Below, piece after piece: positions 16,128-25,262 of a stretch of DNA of 64,000 bases; the first letter of the stretch is position 1; every line of letters begins with the position of its first letter. A model generated the notes under the pieces. It was not told the DNA's origin. It saw nothing but the letters and a program-made list of their open reading frames with translations, and did not search any database. This stretch comes from Paenibacillus monticola (lineage in GTDB: Bacteria > Bacillota > Bacilli > Paenibacillales > Paenibacillaceae). The stretch covers positions 310,001 through 374,000 of the forward strand of contig NZ_WJXB01000007.1 in assembly GCF_009664975.1 (NCBI RefSeq), given 5' to 3'. The translations under genes and the position numbers were made by a program.

Positions 16128-17105
16128 TTAGATCCCCCTTCCGCCTCTGAGGAGGGTTGAGGGTTCAGCCGGCACCTCCACCTCGCGAAGCACTTGCAGC
16201 ACAATTGCTGCGCCCTGATCCTCACGTGATTTTAGTCCATGCTGCAAAAGAATACGATGGGCAAGTACAGCTACGGCCACTGCTTTGATATCATCCGGTG
16301 TTACATATGCTCTTCCTTGGAGCAGTGCATAACTTTGCGCAGATCTAAGCAAGGCTCCGCTGGCGCGGGGACTTGCCCCTAATTTCACTGCTGTAGACTT
16401 CCGGGTAGCTTCTGTAATTCGGATAATATAGGCCAGCAAATCATCACTAATACTGACAGAAGCTGCGAAACGTTGCGCCTCCTGGATGTCTCGTCCATTT
16501 GCGACAGCAACCATATCATCGAGCGGATTGTTCTGGCGGAACCGCTGCAGAATGTGGATGCCTTCCTCGAACGACGGATAACCTGACGTAATGCGCATCA
16601 GGAAACGGTCAAGCTGTGCCTCCGGCAGCGGAAAGGTGCCCTGATTATCTATCGGATTCTGTGTGGCAATAACCAGAAACGGCGCTTCCAGTCCGTGCGT
16701 AACCCCATCAATGGTGATCTGCCGCTCTTCCATGCTCTCCAGCAATGCTGATTGTGTCCGCGGTGTTGCACGGTTGATCTCATCCGCAAGTAATAGATTG
16801 GCAAAAACGGGACCCGGGCGGAATTGGAACTCACCTGACTTCTGATTATAGTAGTTAATTCCGCTTAAATCGGAAGGAAGCAAATCCGGCGTAAATTGAA
16901 TACGCTTGAAGGAGCAATCCAGCGAGCGGGCGAGCGCCTTGGCCAGCAGTGTTTTGCCCGTGCCGGGCACATCTTCTAATAGAACATGACCGTTTGCAAG
17001 GAGCGCAGTTAATAGCAGATCCACTCCATCTTTTTTACCGACAATGACTTTGGCCAGATTGGCCCTGATAGATTCAATAAGTTCTGTTACCTCTTGAAGA
17101 TTCAT
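16128..17105 (-). CDS. MoxR-family AAA+ ATPase
   Basis: A 325-aa cytoplasmic AAA+ chaperone-like ATPase. The Walker A GTGKT lies in LLEDVPGTGKTLLAKALA, Walker B in LLADEINRATPRTQ, and sensor 1 in IATQNPIDNQGTFPLPEAQLD. It is the first gene of the moxR-DUF58-DUF4129 operon, and it is likely to remodel or activate the DUF58 partner. I chose the ATG at 17105; a GTG at 17117 is possible, and neither has a good SD. The upstream 90 bases contain nothing I recognise. Confidence 0.9.
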   Translation of the reverse strand: MNLQEVTELIESIRANLAKVIVGKKDGVDLLLTALLANGHVLLEDVPGTGKTLLAKALARSLDCSFKRIQFTPDLLPSDLSGINYYNQKSGEFQFRPGPVFANLLLADEINRATPRTQSALLESMEERQITIDGVTHGLEAPFLVIATQNPIDNQGTFPLPEAQLDRFLMRITSGYPSFEEGIHILQRFRQNNPLDDMVAVANGRDIQEAQRFAASVSISDDLLAYIIRITEATRKSTAVKLGASPRASGALLRSAQSYALLQGRAYVTPDDIKAVAVAVLAHRILLQHGLKSREDQGAAIVLQVLREVEVPAEPSTLLRGGRGI

Positions 17106-17209
17106 TAAGAAGAACACCGTCCGTTTCTGAAGAAAGGATATGTATATAATAGTATAATCATAACAGAAAGCGCATCCAAAATATAATTCCCCAAAATACC
17201 ATTGCTTCT

Positions 17210-18307
17210 TCAGCGTGTTACTTTATTCTCTTTCTTTCGAAATCGCAGGAAGGCTATAATCGTGTAATAGACGGGGATGCATTCTATAATGAGCCATAGA
17301 ATAACAACTGCAAAGGAATTGTACTGTTTGAAATAAGCGGCCAGATTGCGGGAGTAATAAAAAGCGATAGCTATTGAAATCACAGTTAATCCAGGAACCA
17401 GGTACTTCTTGCCTCGTCCTTTAGTTAGATAGGAAGCACATCTAGATGCAACATAAATCAGGAAGGAACTGTGAATAAACATGGAGGATGACCATAATCC
17501 AATTAAAAGAGGGTCAGAGTTTCCCAGCAGATCATCATACGAGGAACTACGGATCATCTCCAGGAAAGGATATTGCAGATCCTTGCTCAAATGAGGGCCG
17601 AAATTAAGCAAGGTCAGCATCCAGCCGATCAAGACGGTTAAGAATACACAGACCCCGGCAAGCATCAATCTCTTCAGCATTTTAATTTCTATTTTCAAAT
17701 CAGGAGCCACAAATAAAAACACAACCCATTCGGCAAACCATGTCATCACCATAATGGAGTCTTTGATAGCAAGTCCCGGATCATGGTAATGCAGGAACGC
17801 CGGCAGCATATTAAAGTCAGCATCAGGGATGAACAAATAGAACGTAAAGGTAATCGCAACTACAAATATCAAGAAAATTCCATCTGACATATACACTATC
17901 GTAGAAAACCCAAGACTTGCTGTATACATAATTACTACCCCAATAACACATTGAATGAATAAAGGTGGAGTACCTCTTAAGTAATTCGAACCGAAAAATA
18001 AGACAAAATTCTCGATATCAAAGGAGGCATAGTATACACACCAGCTTAGTAGCAAGATAAGCATAAACTTATGCACCCATTTGCCGACAATATCTTTACC
18101 AAAGTTCACCCATGCCTGATTCTGTTTTATCTTTCCTAAGTGGATAGTAAACCATAACACAATCAAACTTAATCCACAGCCAACAAATAAGGAAATCCAA
18201 CCTTGATACGAAGAGCTTGTGATAATGGTTGGAATCAGAAAAATATTAGTTTGTGAACTGAAATAGACTATAGCAAAGCGAAATAATTGCCATTTCGAGG
18301 TACGCAT
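17210..18307 (-). CDS. Spore germinant receptor, B subunit (GerAB/KB type)
   Basis: A 365-aa amino-acid-permease-like protein of the spore germination family with about ten helices. It starts MRTSKWQLFRFAIVYFSSQ, the usual GerAB-type N-terminus. In the spore inner membrane it binds the small-molecule germinant and, with GerAA and GerAC, triggers ion release. It is the last gene of the operon, 21 bases after the C-subunit gene. The germinant cannot be told from sequence. Confidence 0.92.
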   Translation of the reverse strand: MRTSKWQLFRFAIVYFSSQTNIFLIPTIITSSSYQGWISLFVGCGLSLIVLWFTIHLGKIKQNQAWVNFGKDIVGKWVHKFMLILLLSWCVYYASFDIENFVLFFGSNYLRGTPPLFIQCVIGVVIMYTASLGFSTIVYMSDGIFLIFVVAITFTFYLFIPDADFNMLPAFLHYHDPGLAIKDSIMVMTWFAEWVVFLFVAPDLKIEIKMLKRLMLAGVCVFLTVLIGWMLTLLNFGPHLSKDLQYPFLEMIRSSSYDDLLGNSDPLLIGLWSSSMFIHSSFLIYVASRCASYLTKGRGKKYLVPGLTVISIAIAFYYSRNLAAYFKQYNSFAVVILWLIIECIPVYYTIIAFLRFRKKENKVTR

Positions 18308-18328
18308 AAGTTCTCCCTTCTTCTGAGG

Positions 18329-19477
18329 TTATTTCTCTGTTCCAAAATCATCGATTTGAAAATCCGCTGTAACTTGTATATCAGCGTCATGTGCATAATA
18401 ATCATTCCACTGCTCACGGAGCTTTTCCCATTTCTTCGGATAATTCCACTCCATTAACATGCCAAGCTGTAGAACATCAGTGCCCGCTTCCTGAGTTTTC
18501 TGAATTGCTTTTGCTACATCTTCGGTTACTATATTCTGAAGTTTAGTCACGATTAAGTGTTCCACTTTGTCCAAGGTTCTGTTCTTTGTGTCTTTCATAA
18601 AAATGATACTCATCCTTCCCTTTAACTGCACCTTGAAGACAGGTCTATTCTTGAACATAGTTACTGCCTTTGAGGATTTGGAGCTAATGAATATTGCTGT
18701 TGCAGTACTCTTACCATCATCCCAGGTTATTGAATAGTGGGGGAATCTCAGATGACCTCCAGCCCAAGACAATGCCTTGCTCTTTTTAACCTTGAGCGTC
18801 CCTTCCATCTTTCCGTCTTGAAATAGCATTGCTCCTTGAATTCCCGCCCAATACTCCGGCTTTCCTTGCTCAGTAGTCTCAGACTTCATGCCAAAGGAAA
18901 GATAGTTCATGACAAATCCCATTCCGTTGGCCTCTGCTAATAAGCAGTCTTTTACTGTGGTATCAAACATAAATCTCTCTGCAGCGAATTCCATCAGCAC
19001 TTGAGAGGGCTGCTGTTCGAAAATAGGTGTCAAGTGGGTGATTTCCTTTGCGCTCCCTGGACTTGCCATGATAAAGGTTCCCAGAGGGAACCCTGGGTCT
19101 CTTTTGAACCACTCCAGTAACTCACTAATTCCCTGCTTCGCATACTCTTTCCCTATCACAACTACCTTGATATGAGCGAGATTCAACTGACGGGTCAGAT
19201 CCTTTTGTATTGAGCTTATGGCCTCAGGCAATGTAGCGGCTGTCTTCGAAACGGTGGTATAGGTTTTTCCGTCCCCACTACCACTTCCAGACTGCTGTCC
19301 GGACATCAGGCGATTGGGCAATGGCGCGCTAATCGTAACCTCGACCGTTCCCGGCTCCTTACCAGAATCAATATATAAACCATAAATAAAGATTAATTCA
19401 TCAAGCTCTACCTTGGACCAGCATCCAGTGAGATTTATCAGCAGCAATAGAATAAGTCCTAGCTTCAGAGTTCTCAT
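18329..19477 (-). CDS. Spore germinant receptor, C subunit lipoprotein (GerAC type)
   Basis: A 382-aa lipoprotein with signal peptide and lipobox NLTGC (Cys19) followed by WSKVELDEL, the characteristic Ger(x)C start. It is anchored on the outer face of the spore inner membrane as part of the A-B-C receptor. It overlaps the A-subunit gene by 4 bases. The order A-C-B differs from the B. subtilis gerA order A-B-C, but all three subunits are present and intact. Confidence 0.92.
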   Translation of the reverse strand: MRTLKLGLILLLLINLTGCWSKVELDELIFIYGLYIDSGKEPGTVEVTISAPLPNRLMSGQQSGSGSGDGKTYTTVSKTAATLPEAISSIQKDLTRQLNLAHIKVVVIGKEYAKQGISELLEWFKRDPGFPLGTFIMASPGSAKEITHLTPIFEQQPSQVLMEFAAERFMFDTTVKDCLLAEANGMGFVMNYLSFGMKSETTEQGKPEYWAGIQGAMLFQDGKMEGTLKVKKSKALSWAGGHLRFPHYSITWDDGKSTATAIFISSKSSKAVTMFKNRPVFKVQLKGRMSIIFMKDTKNRTLDKVEHLIVTKLQNIVTEDVAKAIQKTQEAGTDVLQLGMLMEWNYPKKWEKLREQWNDYYAHDADIQVTADFQIDDFGTEK

Positions 19478-20919
19478 TTTTGGCCCTTTCTCTTTAAATT
19501 CCTATTGGTATAGGCCGAGCTGCGTTTGCTCATATGCGTGGTTGGAACGCGAAACAAGGTATCCTTCCAATCCTGAAAAATGAGCGGAGCAACTGGTTGT
19601 AAATACGGAGTACCGAACGATTTGAGATTAGCCAAATGACCATAAATAACAAAAGCGGCAATAAACACACCTATTAAACCCATAGTTCCACCCAACAACA
19701 ACAACACAAAACGGAGTAGTCTTAAGGTCAAACCCAGCTCAAGATGCGGAATGATGTAGGAAGCAATTCCAGTAATGGAAACTACAATAACCATTGGGGC
19801 GGAGACAATTCCGGCCTGCACAGCGGTTTGGCCAATGACGATACCGCCAATAATGGAGACGGTCTGTCCAACAGGTTTGGGTATTCGGGTCCCCGCTTCT
19901 CTCAGGGCTTCAAAGGTAAGCTCCATGATAATAGCTTCCGTCAAAGCTGAGAAGGGTATATTCTCCCTAGCCGAAGCAATAGTTATCAACAAGTTGGAGG
20001 GAATAATCTCGGGATGAAAGGTTGTAATAGCCACATAAAGTGAAGGAAGAATCATCGATATAATGGAGAAAAATAAACGGACCAGCCGAATCCAGCTTCC
20101 TGCATAGAAGCTTTGATAATAATCCTCAGAGGACTGCAGCAGTGTGAAAAAAGTAGTTGGCATAAGCAAAGCAGAGGGCGTACCATCCTGTAGGATTCCG
20201 ATTCGTCCTTCCATTAAGGATGCAGCGACAGAATCGGGACGTTCCGTATATTGATATATAGGAAACGGGGAGAAGTTGTTATGCCGCAAATACTCCGCCA
20301 AATAGCTGATACCCATAATACCGTCAGTGCTGATTCCTTGCAGCGTCTCTTCAATTTCGGCTAGTATTTCAGGCTTATATAAACCCTCTATGTAAACCAC
20401 ATAAACATCTGTTTTCGTATATTTCCCGATACTATAATGCTTTGTCTTTAAATCAGGGTGTTTGATTCTATGCCGAAGCAGAGACAGGTTGCTCTCAATA
20501 TCCTCGATAAAAGCCTCTTGCGGACCAATAACCACCAGCTCATTCTGTGATTGAGAGACAGCTCTTTTCTGATATTGGCTTATTTCAAAATAATAAACGA
20601 AGGGGAGTTCTTCGATACATAACAGCGCATTACCAGCAACAATAAGGTCGGCTGCTTCATGTGGATCATAAGCTTTGATATAAGGAATGTTAAATGCAAA
20701 ACCCTGATCCAATCGCTTCATATAGTCTGTCCAATCATTTTCTGCGATGGCCTCTGCTTTTAATGCGGCAGTGATATTCTCCTGCAAACTTCGCGTATCT
20801 ACGATGGATGGAATGTACATCAGAAGACAAGAATGGTCATGCACCTGAATAGACTGATATACGGCATCACTGCAGCCTGCCAATTGCCTTTTAATAACCT
20901 CAAGCATACTTTCCGGCAT
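19474..20919 (-). CDS. Spore germinant receptor, A subunit (GerAA type)
   Basis: A 481-aa protein with a large soluble N-terminal domain (about 1-240) and a C-terminal domain with 4-5 helices (about 255-445). Family hallmarks are YTERPDSVAASLMEGRIG, PSLYVAITTFHPE and FEALREAGTRIPKPVGQ. GerAA subunits form the oligomeric ion channel opened by germinant binding. GGGAGG sits 8 bases before the ATG at 20919, which is better than the GTG at 20928 inside the SD region. It is the first gene of the operon and has a sigma-G-like promoter upstream. Confidence 0.93.
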   Translation of the reverse strand: MPESMLEVIKRQLAGCSDAVYQSIQVHDHSCLLMYIPSIVDTRSLQENITAALKAEAIAENDWTDYMKRLDQGFAFNIPYIKAYDPHEAADLIVAGNALLCIEELPFVYYFEISQYQKRAVSQSQNELVVIGPQEAFIEDIESNLSLLRHRIKHPDLKTKHYSIGKYTKTDVYVVYIEGLYKPEILAEIEETLQGISTDGIMGISYLAEYLRHNNFSPFPIYQYTERPDSVAASLMEGRIGILQDGTPSALLMPTTFFTLLQSSEDYYQSFYAGSWIRLVRLFFSIISMILPSLYVAITTFHPEIIPSNLLITIASARENIPFSALTEAIIMELTFEALREAGTRIPKPVGQTVSIIGGIVIGQTAVQAGIVSAPMVIVVSITGIASYIIPHLELGLTLRLLRFVLLLLGGTMGLIGVFIAAFVIYGHLANLKSFGTPYLQPVAPLIFQDWKDTLFRVPTTHMSKRSSAYTNRNLKRKGQK

Positions 20920-20956
20920 TCCTGTCACCTCCCTCTATGTACCTCAGCATCTGACT

Positions 20957-20986
20957 TAGTTTGCCAAAACATTGCCAAAATATACT
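20957..20986 (-). promoter_or_regulatory. Candidate sigma-G promoter of the germinant-receptor operon
   Basis: On the minus strand AGTATA (20981-20986), a 17-base spacer and CAAACTA (20957-20963) resemble forespore sigma-G elements (about TGNATA and CATACTA). The -10 is 37 bases before the GerAA start. The match is good but not perfect, and the assignment rests on known forespore expression of ger operons. Confidence 0.5.
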
Positions 20987-21010
20987 CTTTAACACCTCTA
21001 AATACAGCAA

Positions 21011-21039
21011 CAAGGAACCAGCGCAGGGCCGATTCCTTG
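21011..21039 (-). terminator. Probable terminator after the aldo/keto reductase
   Basis: A 7-bp stem CAAGGAA/TTCCTTG is followed on the minus strand by TTGCTG. It is a weak U-tract but lies just after the stop at 21066. Confidence 0.45.
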
Positions 21040-21065
21040 TAGGTAAAGAGAATTTTCAATTTCAG

Positions 21066-22049
21066 TTAATTTAATCCACCCATTACCGGATGCGGTACAT
21101 AAGGCTCTTCCAAACGTTGAATTTCGACCGTACTAAGCTGGAGATCGACGGCCTCTGCTGCATCCTCAAAATGCTGCATTTTCGTTGCTCCGATAATCGG
21201 GGCGGTTACAGGCTGCTTTTGCAAGACCCATGCCAAGGCAATCTGTGCGCGTGGAACGCCACGTTCCTCAGCGATTTCCTTCACTCTCAGTGCAACGATA
21301 CGATCTGCTTCATCTGTTCTGGAATAGAGTATTTTGCCGAACTCATCCGTTTCGGAGCGGGCGCTCGTCACTTCCCAATCCCTAGTCAGCCGACCACGTG
21401 CAAGTGGACTCCAAGGAATAACTCCAATACCTTCGGCTGCACACAGTGGCAGCATTTCACGTTCTTCTTCACGATACAGCAGGTTCACATAGTTCTGCAT
21501 AGAGACAAATCGAGTCCAGCCATTTCGTTCTGCTGTATGTAGCGCCTTAAGAAATTGCCAGGCATACATGGAGGAGGCCCCAATATAACGAGCCTTGCCG
21601 GACTTAACAACATCATGCAAGGCCTCCATCGTTTCTTCAATCGGGGTTTCATTGTCCCAGCGGTGGATCTGATACAGATCTACATAATCAGTTCCTAAAC
21701 GTTTAAGACTATGGTCAATTTCGCTTAAGATCACCTTGCGTGACAATCCTCCACCGTTAGGGCCTGGACGCATACGGCCGTGCACCTTGGTAGCAATAAC
21801 TACCTCATCCCTTGTAGCCAAATCCTTCAGGGCGCGGCCGACTATCTCTTCGCTAGTCCCGTCGGAATAAACATTGGCTGTATCAAAAAAATTAATGCCC
21901 AGTTCAAGCGCTTTTTGAATAAAAGGCCGGCTCAGTTCTTCCTTCAATGTCCAGGCGTGTGCTCCACGTTCAGGAATGCCATAGCTCATACAGCCAAGGC
22001 ATATCCGAGATACATCCAGACCGGTTGATCCCAGTTTCACATATTTCAC
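21066..22049 (-). CDS. Aldo/keto reductase
   Basis: NADPH-dependent carbonyl reductase with a TIM barrel, 327 aa. Catalytic residues of the AKR tetrad are visible: Asp in FFDTANVYSDG, Tyr of the same segment, Lys in VIATKVHG and His in YQIHRWD. The YVKLGSTGLDVSRICLGCM start is typical of the YghZ/Tas-like branch acting on aldehydes such as methylglyoxal. A GTG at 22049 with GAGAGGA 11 bases upstream gives the usual length. An ATG 12 bases upstream touches the SD and is less likely. Single gene. Confidence 0.9.
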   Translation of the reverse strand: MKYVKLGSTGLDVSRICLGCMSYGIPERGAHAWTLKEELSRPFIQKALELGINFFDTANVYSDGTSEEIVGRALKDLATRDEVVIATKVHGRMRPGPNGGGLSRKVILSEIDHSLKRLGTDYVDLYQIHRWDNETPIEETMEALHDVVKSGKARYIGASSMYAWQFLKALHTAERNGWTRFVSMQNYVNLLYREEEREMLPLCAAEGIGVIPWSPLARGRLTRDWEVTSARSETDEFGKILYSRTDEADRIVALRVKEIAEERGVPRAQIALAWVLQKQPVTAPIIGATKMQHFEDAAEAVDLQLSTVEIQRLEEPYVPHPVMGGLN

Positions 22050-22139
22050 GATTAACAGCATCCTCTCTATAAACGAAAGTTAAAATAACATTCTTTTATA
22101 GTATAGCGCCGTTGCAGCGGAATTAAAAATAGGAGGTAA

Positions 22140-23000
22140 CTAACTCTGTATCAATGGCTTTAGAGTCACTAGTATCGCCTGCAATTGCTCAGAACACTGC
22201 TCATACATTTGCTTGGCCGCTTTATTTTCCGTAGACAGACTGAACATTTCCAGATCCGCTTCACATTTTTTTAGCAAAGCATATAATTGGGGTTTCTCTT
22301 GTGGCTGAGGAACCTCCACCTTGTCTGCATATAAGTCTACAGTCAGTTCACCGTAAGAATCGACTTGGCCCAGAAATACATTCTCGACGGTAAAGCCGAG
22401 TTTATCCAGCTGCCCCTGCAGCCAGCCACGAGTAAGGCCCAAAGTATCCAGAGGTTCATCTAGAACCTTACCGTCCATAATGACAGCCTGCGTCTCCCGC
22501 TCCGGTGCTACCTTAACGCCAAGATGTTTTGGTGTCAGTGGTTGATTTTCCCGCGTTAGCAGCACGTTGATGGCTCCGTCTGACTCCATGATCGCAAACT
22601 CGACATCAGCTACTTTGAACACATCCTTCTTGCGCAGCTCCTCCAGCAATTCATCGGTAGTTAGACGCTCCTTCTTCATATTATCTTCTAGGATCTTTCC
22701 GTCTTTAATCAATACTGTGGCCTTGAAGTCAATAAAATCCCGTGCTTTTTTACTTTTGATCTGTAAATATTCAATTCCATAGGAGAACACCACCCAGACA
22801 AGCAGTGCAATGACCCCCAAATGCCAAGTCTTATCCGTATCCAGAGACACATATGCGGCTATACTTCCGAGGGTAATCCCTGTAATATACTCAAAGAACG
22901 AAAGCTGCGAAACCTGTCGTTTACCCAGCAATTTCGTTAAAAAGAAAAGTGCAACCACCGCGAAAATCGTTCGCAAAATAACCTCTATCCATTCTGGCAT
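22140..23000 (-). CDS. DUF421 (YetF-like) membrane protein with DUF1657-like C-terminus
   Basis: A 286-aa protein. It has three N-terminal helices (about 5-75), a double DUF421 soluble domain, and a C-terminal helical tail (YALLKKCEADLEMFSLSTE...) that resembles the small DUF1657 protein encoded next door. GGAGG lies 9 bases before the ATG at 23000. DUF421 and DUF1657 genes are commonly found with spoVA genes in spore formers, so a role in spores or spore membranes is inferred. No spoVA gene is in view. Confidence 0.85.
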   Translation of the reverse strand: MPEWIEVILRTIFAVVALFFLTKLLGKRQVSQLSFFEYITGITLGSIAAYVSLDTDKTWHLGVIALLVWVVFSYGIEYLQIKSKKARDFIDFKATVLIKDGKILEDNMKKERLTTDELLEELRKKDVFKVADVEFAIMESDGAINVLLTRENQPLTPKHLGVKVAPERETQAVIMDGKVLDEPLDTLGLTRGWLQGQLDKLGFTVENVFLGQVDSYGELTVDLYADKVEVPQPQEKPQLYALLKKCEADLEMFSLSTENKAAKQMYEQCSEQLQAILVTLKPLIQS

Positions 23001-23208
23001 TCCAATAAACCTCCTTTTATTAATCCTGCATATCAGTAACACTCATTATTTGTCAAAGAAGATCCGATCAACCTACAATTTCACTTCTTATTTATGGAAA
23101 AATTCATGAAGCTGAGGATAGGGAGATATTACCTGATTGACAGCCATAGCTCAGGTAGATAATAGTAAGCGTTCATAGTAGATCTACCAAAAAAGGAGGA
23201 AAACTTAA

Positions 23209-23415
23209 ATGACCGTATCTTCACAAGTGAAGACCTGCGTCTCTTCATTAAAAAGTGCACAAGCCAGTCTTGAGCAATTTGCCATGGAAACTCAGAATCA
23301 GGATGCCAAAAACCTGTTCACCAATGCTGCTCAGCAAACGCAGCAAATTGTTCAACAGGTTGAGAGCCGTGTAACTGAATTGGAAAATGAAGAACCTCAA
23401 TATAAAGGGTTCTAA
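23209..23415 (+). CDS. DUF1657 small helical protein
   Basis: A 68-aa, soluble, all-helical protein (MTVSSQVKTCVSSLKSAQ...) of the DUF1657 family, found in spore-forming Bacillales. GGAGG with a good spacing precedes the ATG. It is divergent from the DUF421 gene across 208 bases. A CATAGTA at 23174-23180 resembles a sigma-G -10, but I found no convincing -35. It is probably a forespore protein; function unknown. Confidence 0.85.
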   Translation: MTVSSQVKTCVSSLKSAQASLEQFAMETQNQDAKNLFTNAAQQTQQIVQQVESRVTELENEEPQYKGF

Positions 23416-23422
23416 ATAGAAT

Positions 23423-23465
23423 AAAAATGCCTATCCATTATACAGAAATGGGCTGGGCATTTTTC
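23423..23465. terminator. Bidirectional terminator between DUF1657 and the ABC operon
   Basis: A stem AAAATGCC...GGGCATTTT, with A runs on one side and T runs on the other, serves two convergent genes. Confidence 0.7.
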
Positions 23466-25258
23466 TATTTCACATATGAAGGAGGAAGTAATTCTAATTC
23501 ATCCATCTTGCCAGACTCTTCCTCTTCCTCAAAACCCTTCCCACTGCCATGCAGCTCGTAATATAGACCTTCTCTAAGCAGGAGCTCCTCATGATTCCCT
23601 TGTTCAACAATCTGCCCGTCCTTAATGACCAGAATGGTATCTGCATGGCGAATTGTGCTCAGACGATGGGCAATGATGAAGCTGGTTCTGCCTGCAATCA
23701 CCTGCTTGATTGCCTTCTGGATCTGAATTTCTGCCAGCGTATCGACACTGCTGGTTGCTTCATCGAGAATCAGCAAAGCCCGATCGGCGAGAATCGCTCG
23801 TGCGATCGTGATCAGTTGTCTTTGTCCCTGACTAATATTCCCGCCTTCAGCGGAGAGTTCGGTTAGATAGCCTTGAGCTAAGCGGGAAATAAACAGATGG
23901 GCATGAGCTTGCACTGCCGCTTCTTCCACTTCTTCATCCGTAGCTTCAAGCCGTCCGTAGCGAATATTGTCACGTATTGTCCCTGAGAAAAGATGCGCAT
24001 CCTGCAACACGATGCTAAGTTGAGCTCGCAGACTGTTCTTGCTCACGGTACTTATATCTGTGCCATCAATCAAAATTGAACCTTCGTTAATCTCAAAAAA
24101 ACGCCCCAATAGATTCACAATCGTCGTCTTCCCAGCACCTGTTGGTCCTACTAAAGCTATCGTCTCTCCAGGGTTGGCAGTAAAGGTGATTTCCTTTAAA
24201 ATCTCTTTGCCAGTATCATACTGGAAGCTGACGCCCTTGAACTCAACCTTGCCAGTGATCGGCTTCAAATGTCCAAGCGAAGCCTCATCCTCATATTCAG
24301 AAGGAATATCGAGAATTTCAAAGACTCGTTCTGCTCCGGCCACTCCAGCTTGTATCATATTGTACTGGTTAGCTACCTCATTCAGCGGACCACTGAATTG
24401 TCGTGAATAGCCCAGAAAACTGACGATAATACCAACCGTTGTTAGATCCCTTACAGCCAGCCAGCCGCCCACAGCTGCGATAAGCAGGTAGGTGGTATGA
24501 CCGAACAGGTTCATGAACGGCCCCATAACCCCGGAGAAAATTTGTGCTCGAATCCCGACCTTCTTCAGTCTCTCATTGGTTTCGTTAAACTCCGCAGCGA
24601 TCCGCGACTCTTGGTGGAACAAGTGTACGACCTTATGCCCAGACACGGTTTCTTCAATGAAACCATTCATTTGACCCAGCTCCTGCTGCTGGCCTTTGAA
24701 TTGAACCTGTGTTCTACGGGAAATCCATTTGGCAAAGAACGTAATTAAAGGAGCTGTTACAAGTGCAATAAGCGTCAGCCATATATTTAAAAAGAGCATC
24801 ATCGTCAAGGAGCCAATCAGCATAATCACACTGGATATCAGTTGCACCAGACTTTGATTCAACGTATTCGATACGTTATCAATATCATTGGTCGTGCGGC
24901 TCATGAGCTCGCCATGGCTTTTTCCGGCAAAGAAAGGAATGGGCAGTTGCTGCAGATGCTGAAAAAGATCCCGGCGCAGACTCCAGACGGTTCGCTGCGA
25001 CACCTCAGCTAAGATAATGCTCTGCAACCAGGACACCAGACTGCTTAATATAGCTACAGCGATTAGCAGGATACAAAGTTCCAGAAAACCTTCGTAACGC
25101 CCGGGAATAATATACCGGTCCAGAGCTGCGCCTGTTAGATAAGGACCGAGTAAGGTTAGGCCTGCAGCCATTAGGGTTAATAAGAAAACCAAAATCAGAC
25201 GCACAGGATACTTCAGCAGGTATTGCCCCAGTCTTTTTAAAGTAGCAGTAGTTGACAT
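23465..25258 (-). CDS. ABC exporter half-transporter (second subunit), multidrug type
   Basis: A 597-aa fused membrane and ATPase half-transporter. The membrane domain (about 20-310) has six helices. The ATPase shows Walker A GPTGAGKTT, signature ISQGQRQL and Walker B LLILDEATSSVDT. The Q in the signature (ISQGQ instead of LSGGQ) is common in the second half of heterodimeric exporters such as BmrCD or YfiBC. AAGGAGC lies 8 bases before the ATG at 25258. The ORF stays open upstream, overlapping the previous gene, but without support. It pairs with the next entry. Confidence 0.92.
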   Translation of the reverse strand: MSTTATLKRLGQYLLKYPVRLILVFLLTLMAAGLTLLGPYLTGAALDRYIIPGRYEGFLELCILLIAVAILSSLVSWLQSIILAEVSQRTVWSLRRDLFQHLQQLPIPFFAGKSHGELMSRTTNDIDNVSNTLNQSLVQLISSVIMLIGSLTMMLFLNIWLTLIALVTAPLITFFAKWISRRTQVQFKGQQQELGQMNGFIEETVSGHKVVHLFHQESRIAAEFNETNERLKKVGIRAQIFSGVMGPFMNLFGHTTYLLIAAVGGWLAVRDLTTVGIIVSFLGYSRQFSGPLNEVANQYNMIQAGVAGAERVFEILDIPSEYEDEASLGHLKPITGKVEFKGVSFQYDTGKEILKEITFTANPGETIALVGPTGAGKTTIVNLLGRFFEINEGSILIDGTDISTVSKNSLRAQLSIVLQDAHLFSGTIRDNIRYGRLEATDEEVEEAAVQAHAHLFISRLAQGYLTELSAEGGNISQGQRQLITIARAILADRALLILDEATSSVDTLAEIQIQKAIKQVIAGRTSFIIAHRLSTIRHADTILVIKDGQIVEQGNHEELLLREGLYYELHGSGKGFEEEEESGKMDELELLPPSYVK

Positions 25259-25262
25259 AAGA

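Noticed and set aside
23150..23180. Sigma-G promoter for the DUF1657 gene
   Set aside because: A -10-like CATAGTA exists, but no convincing -35 at 16-18 bases.
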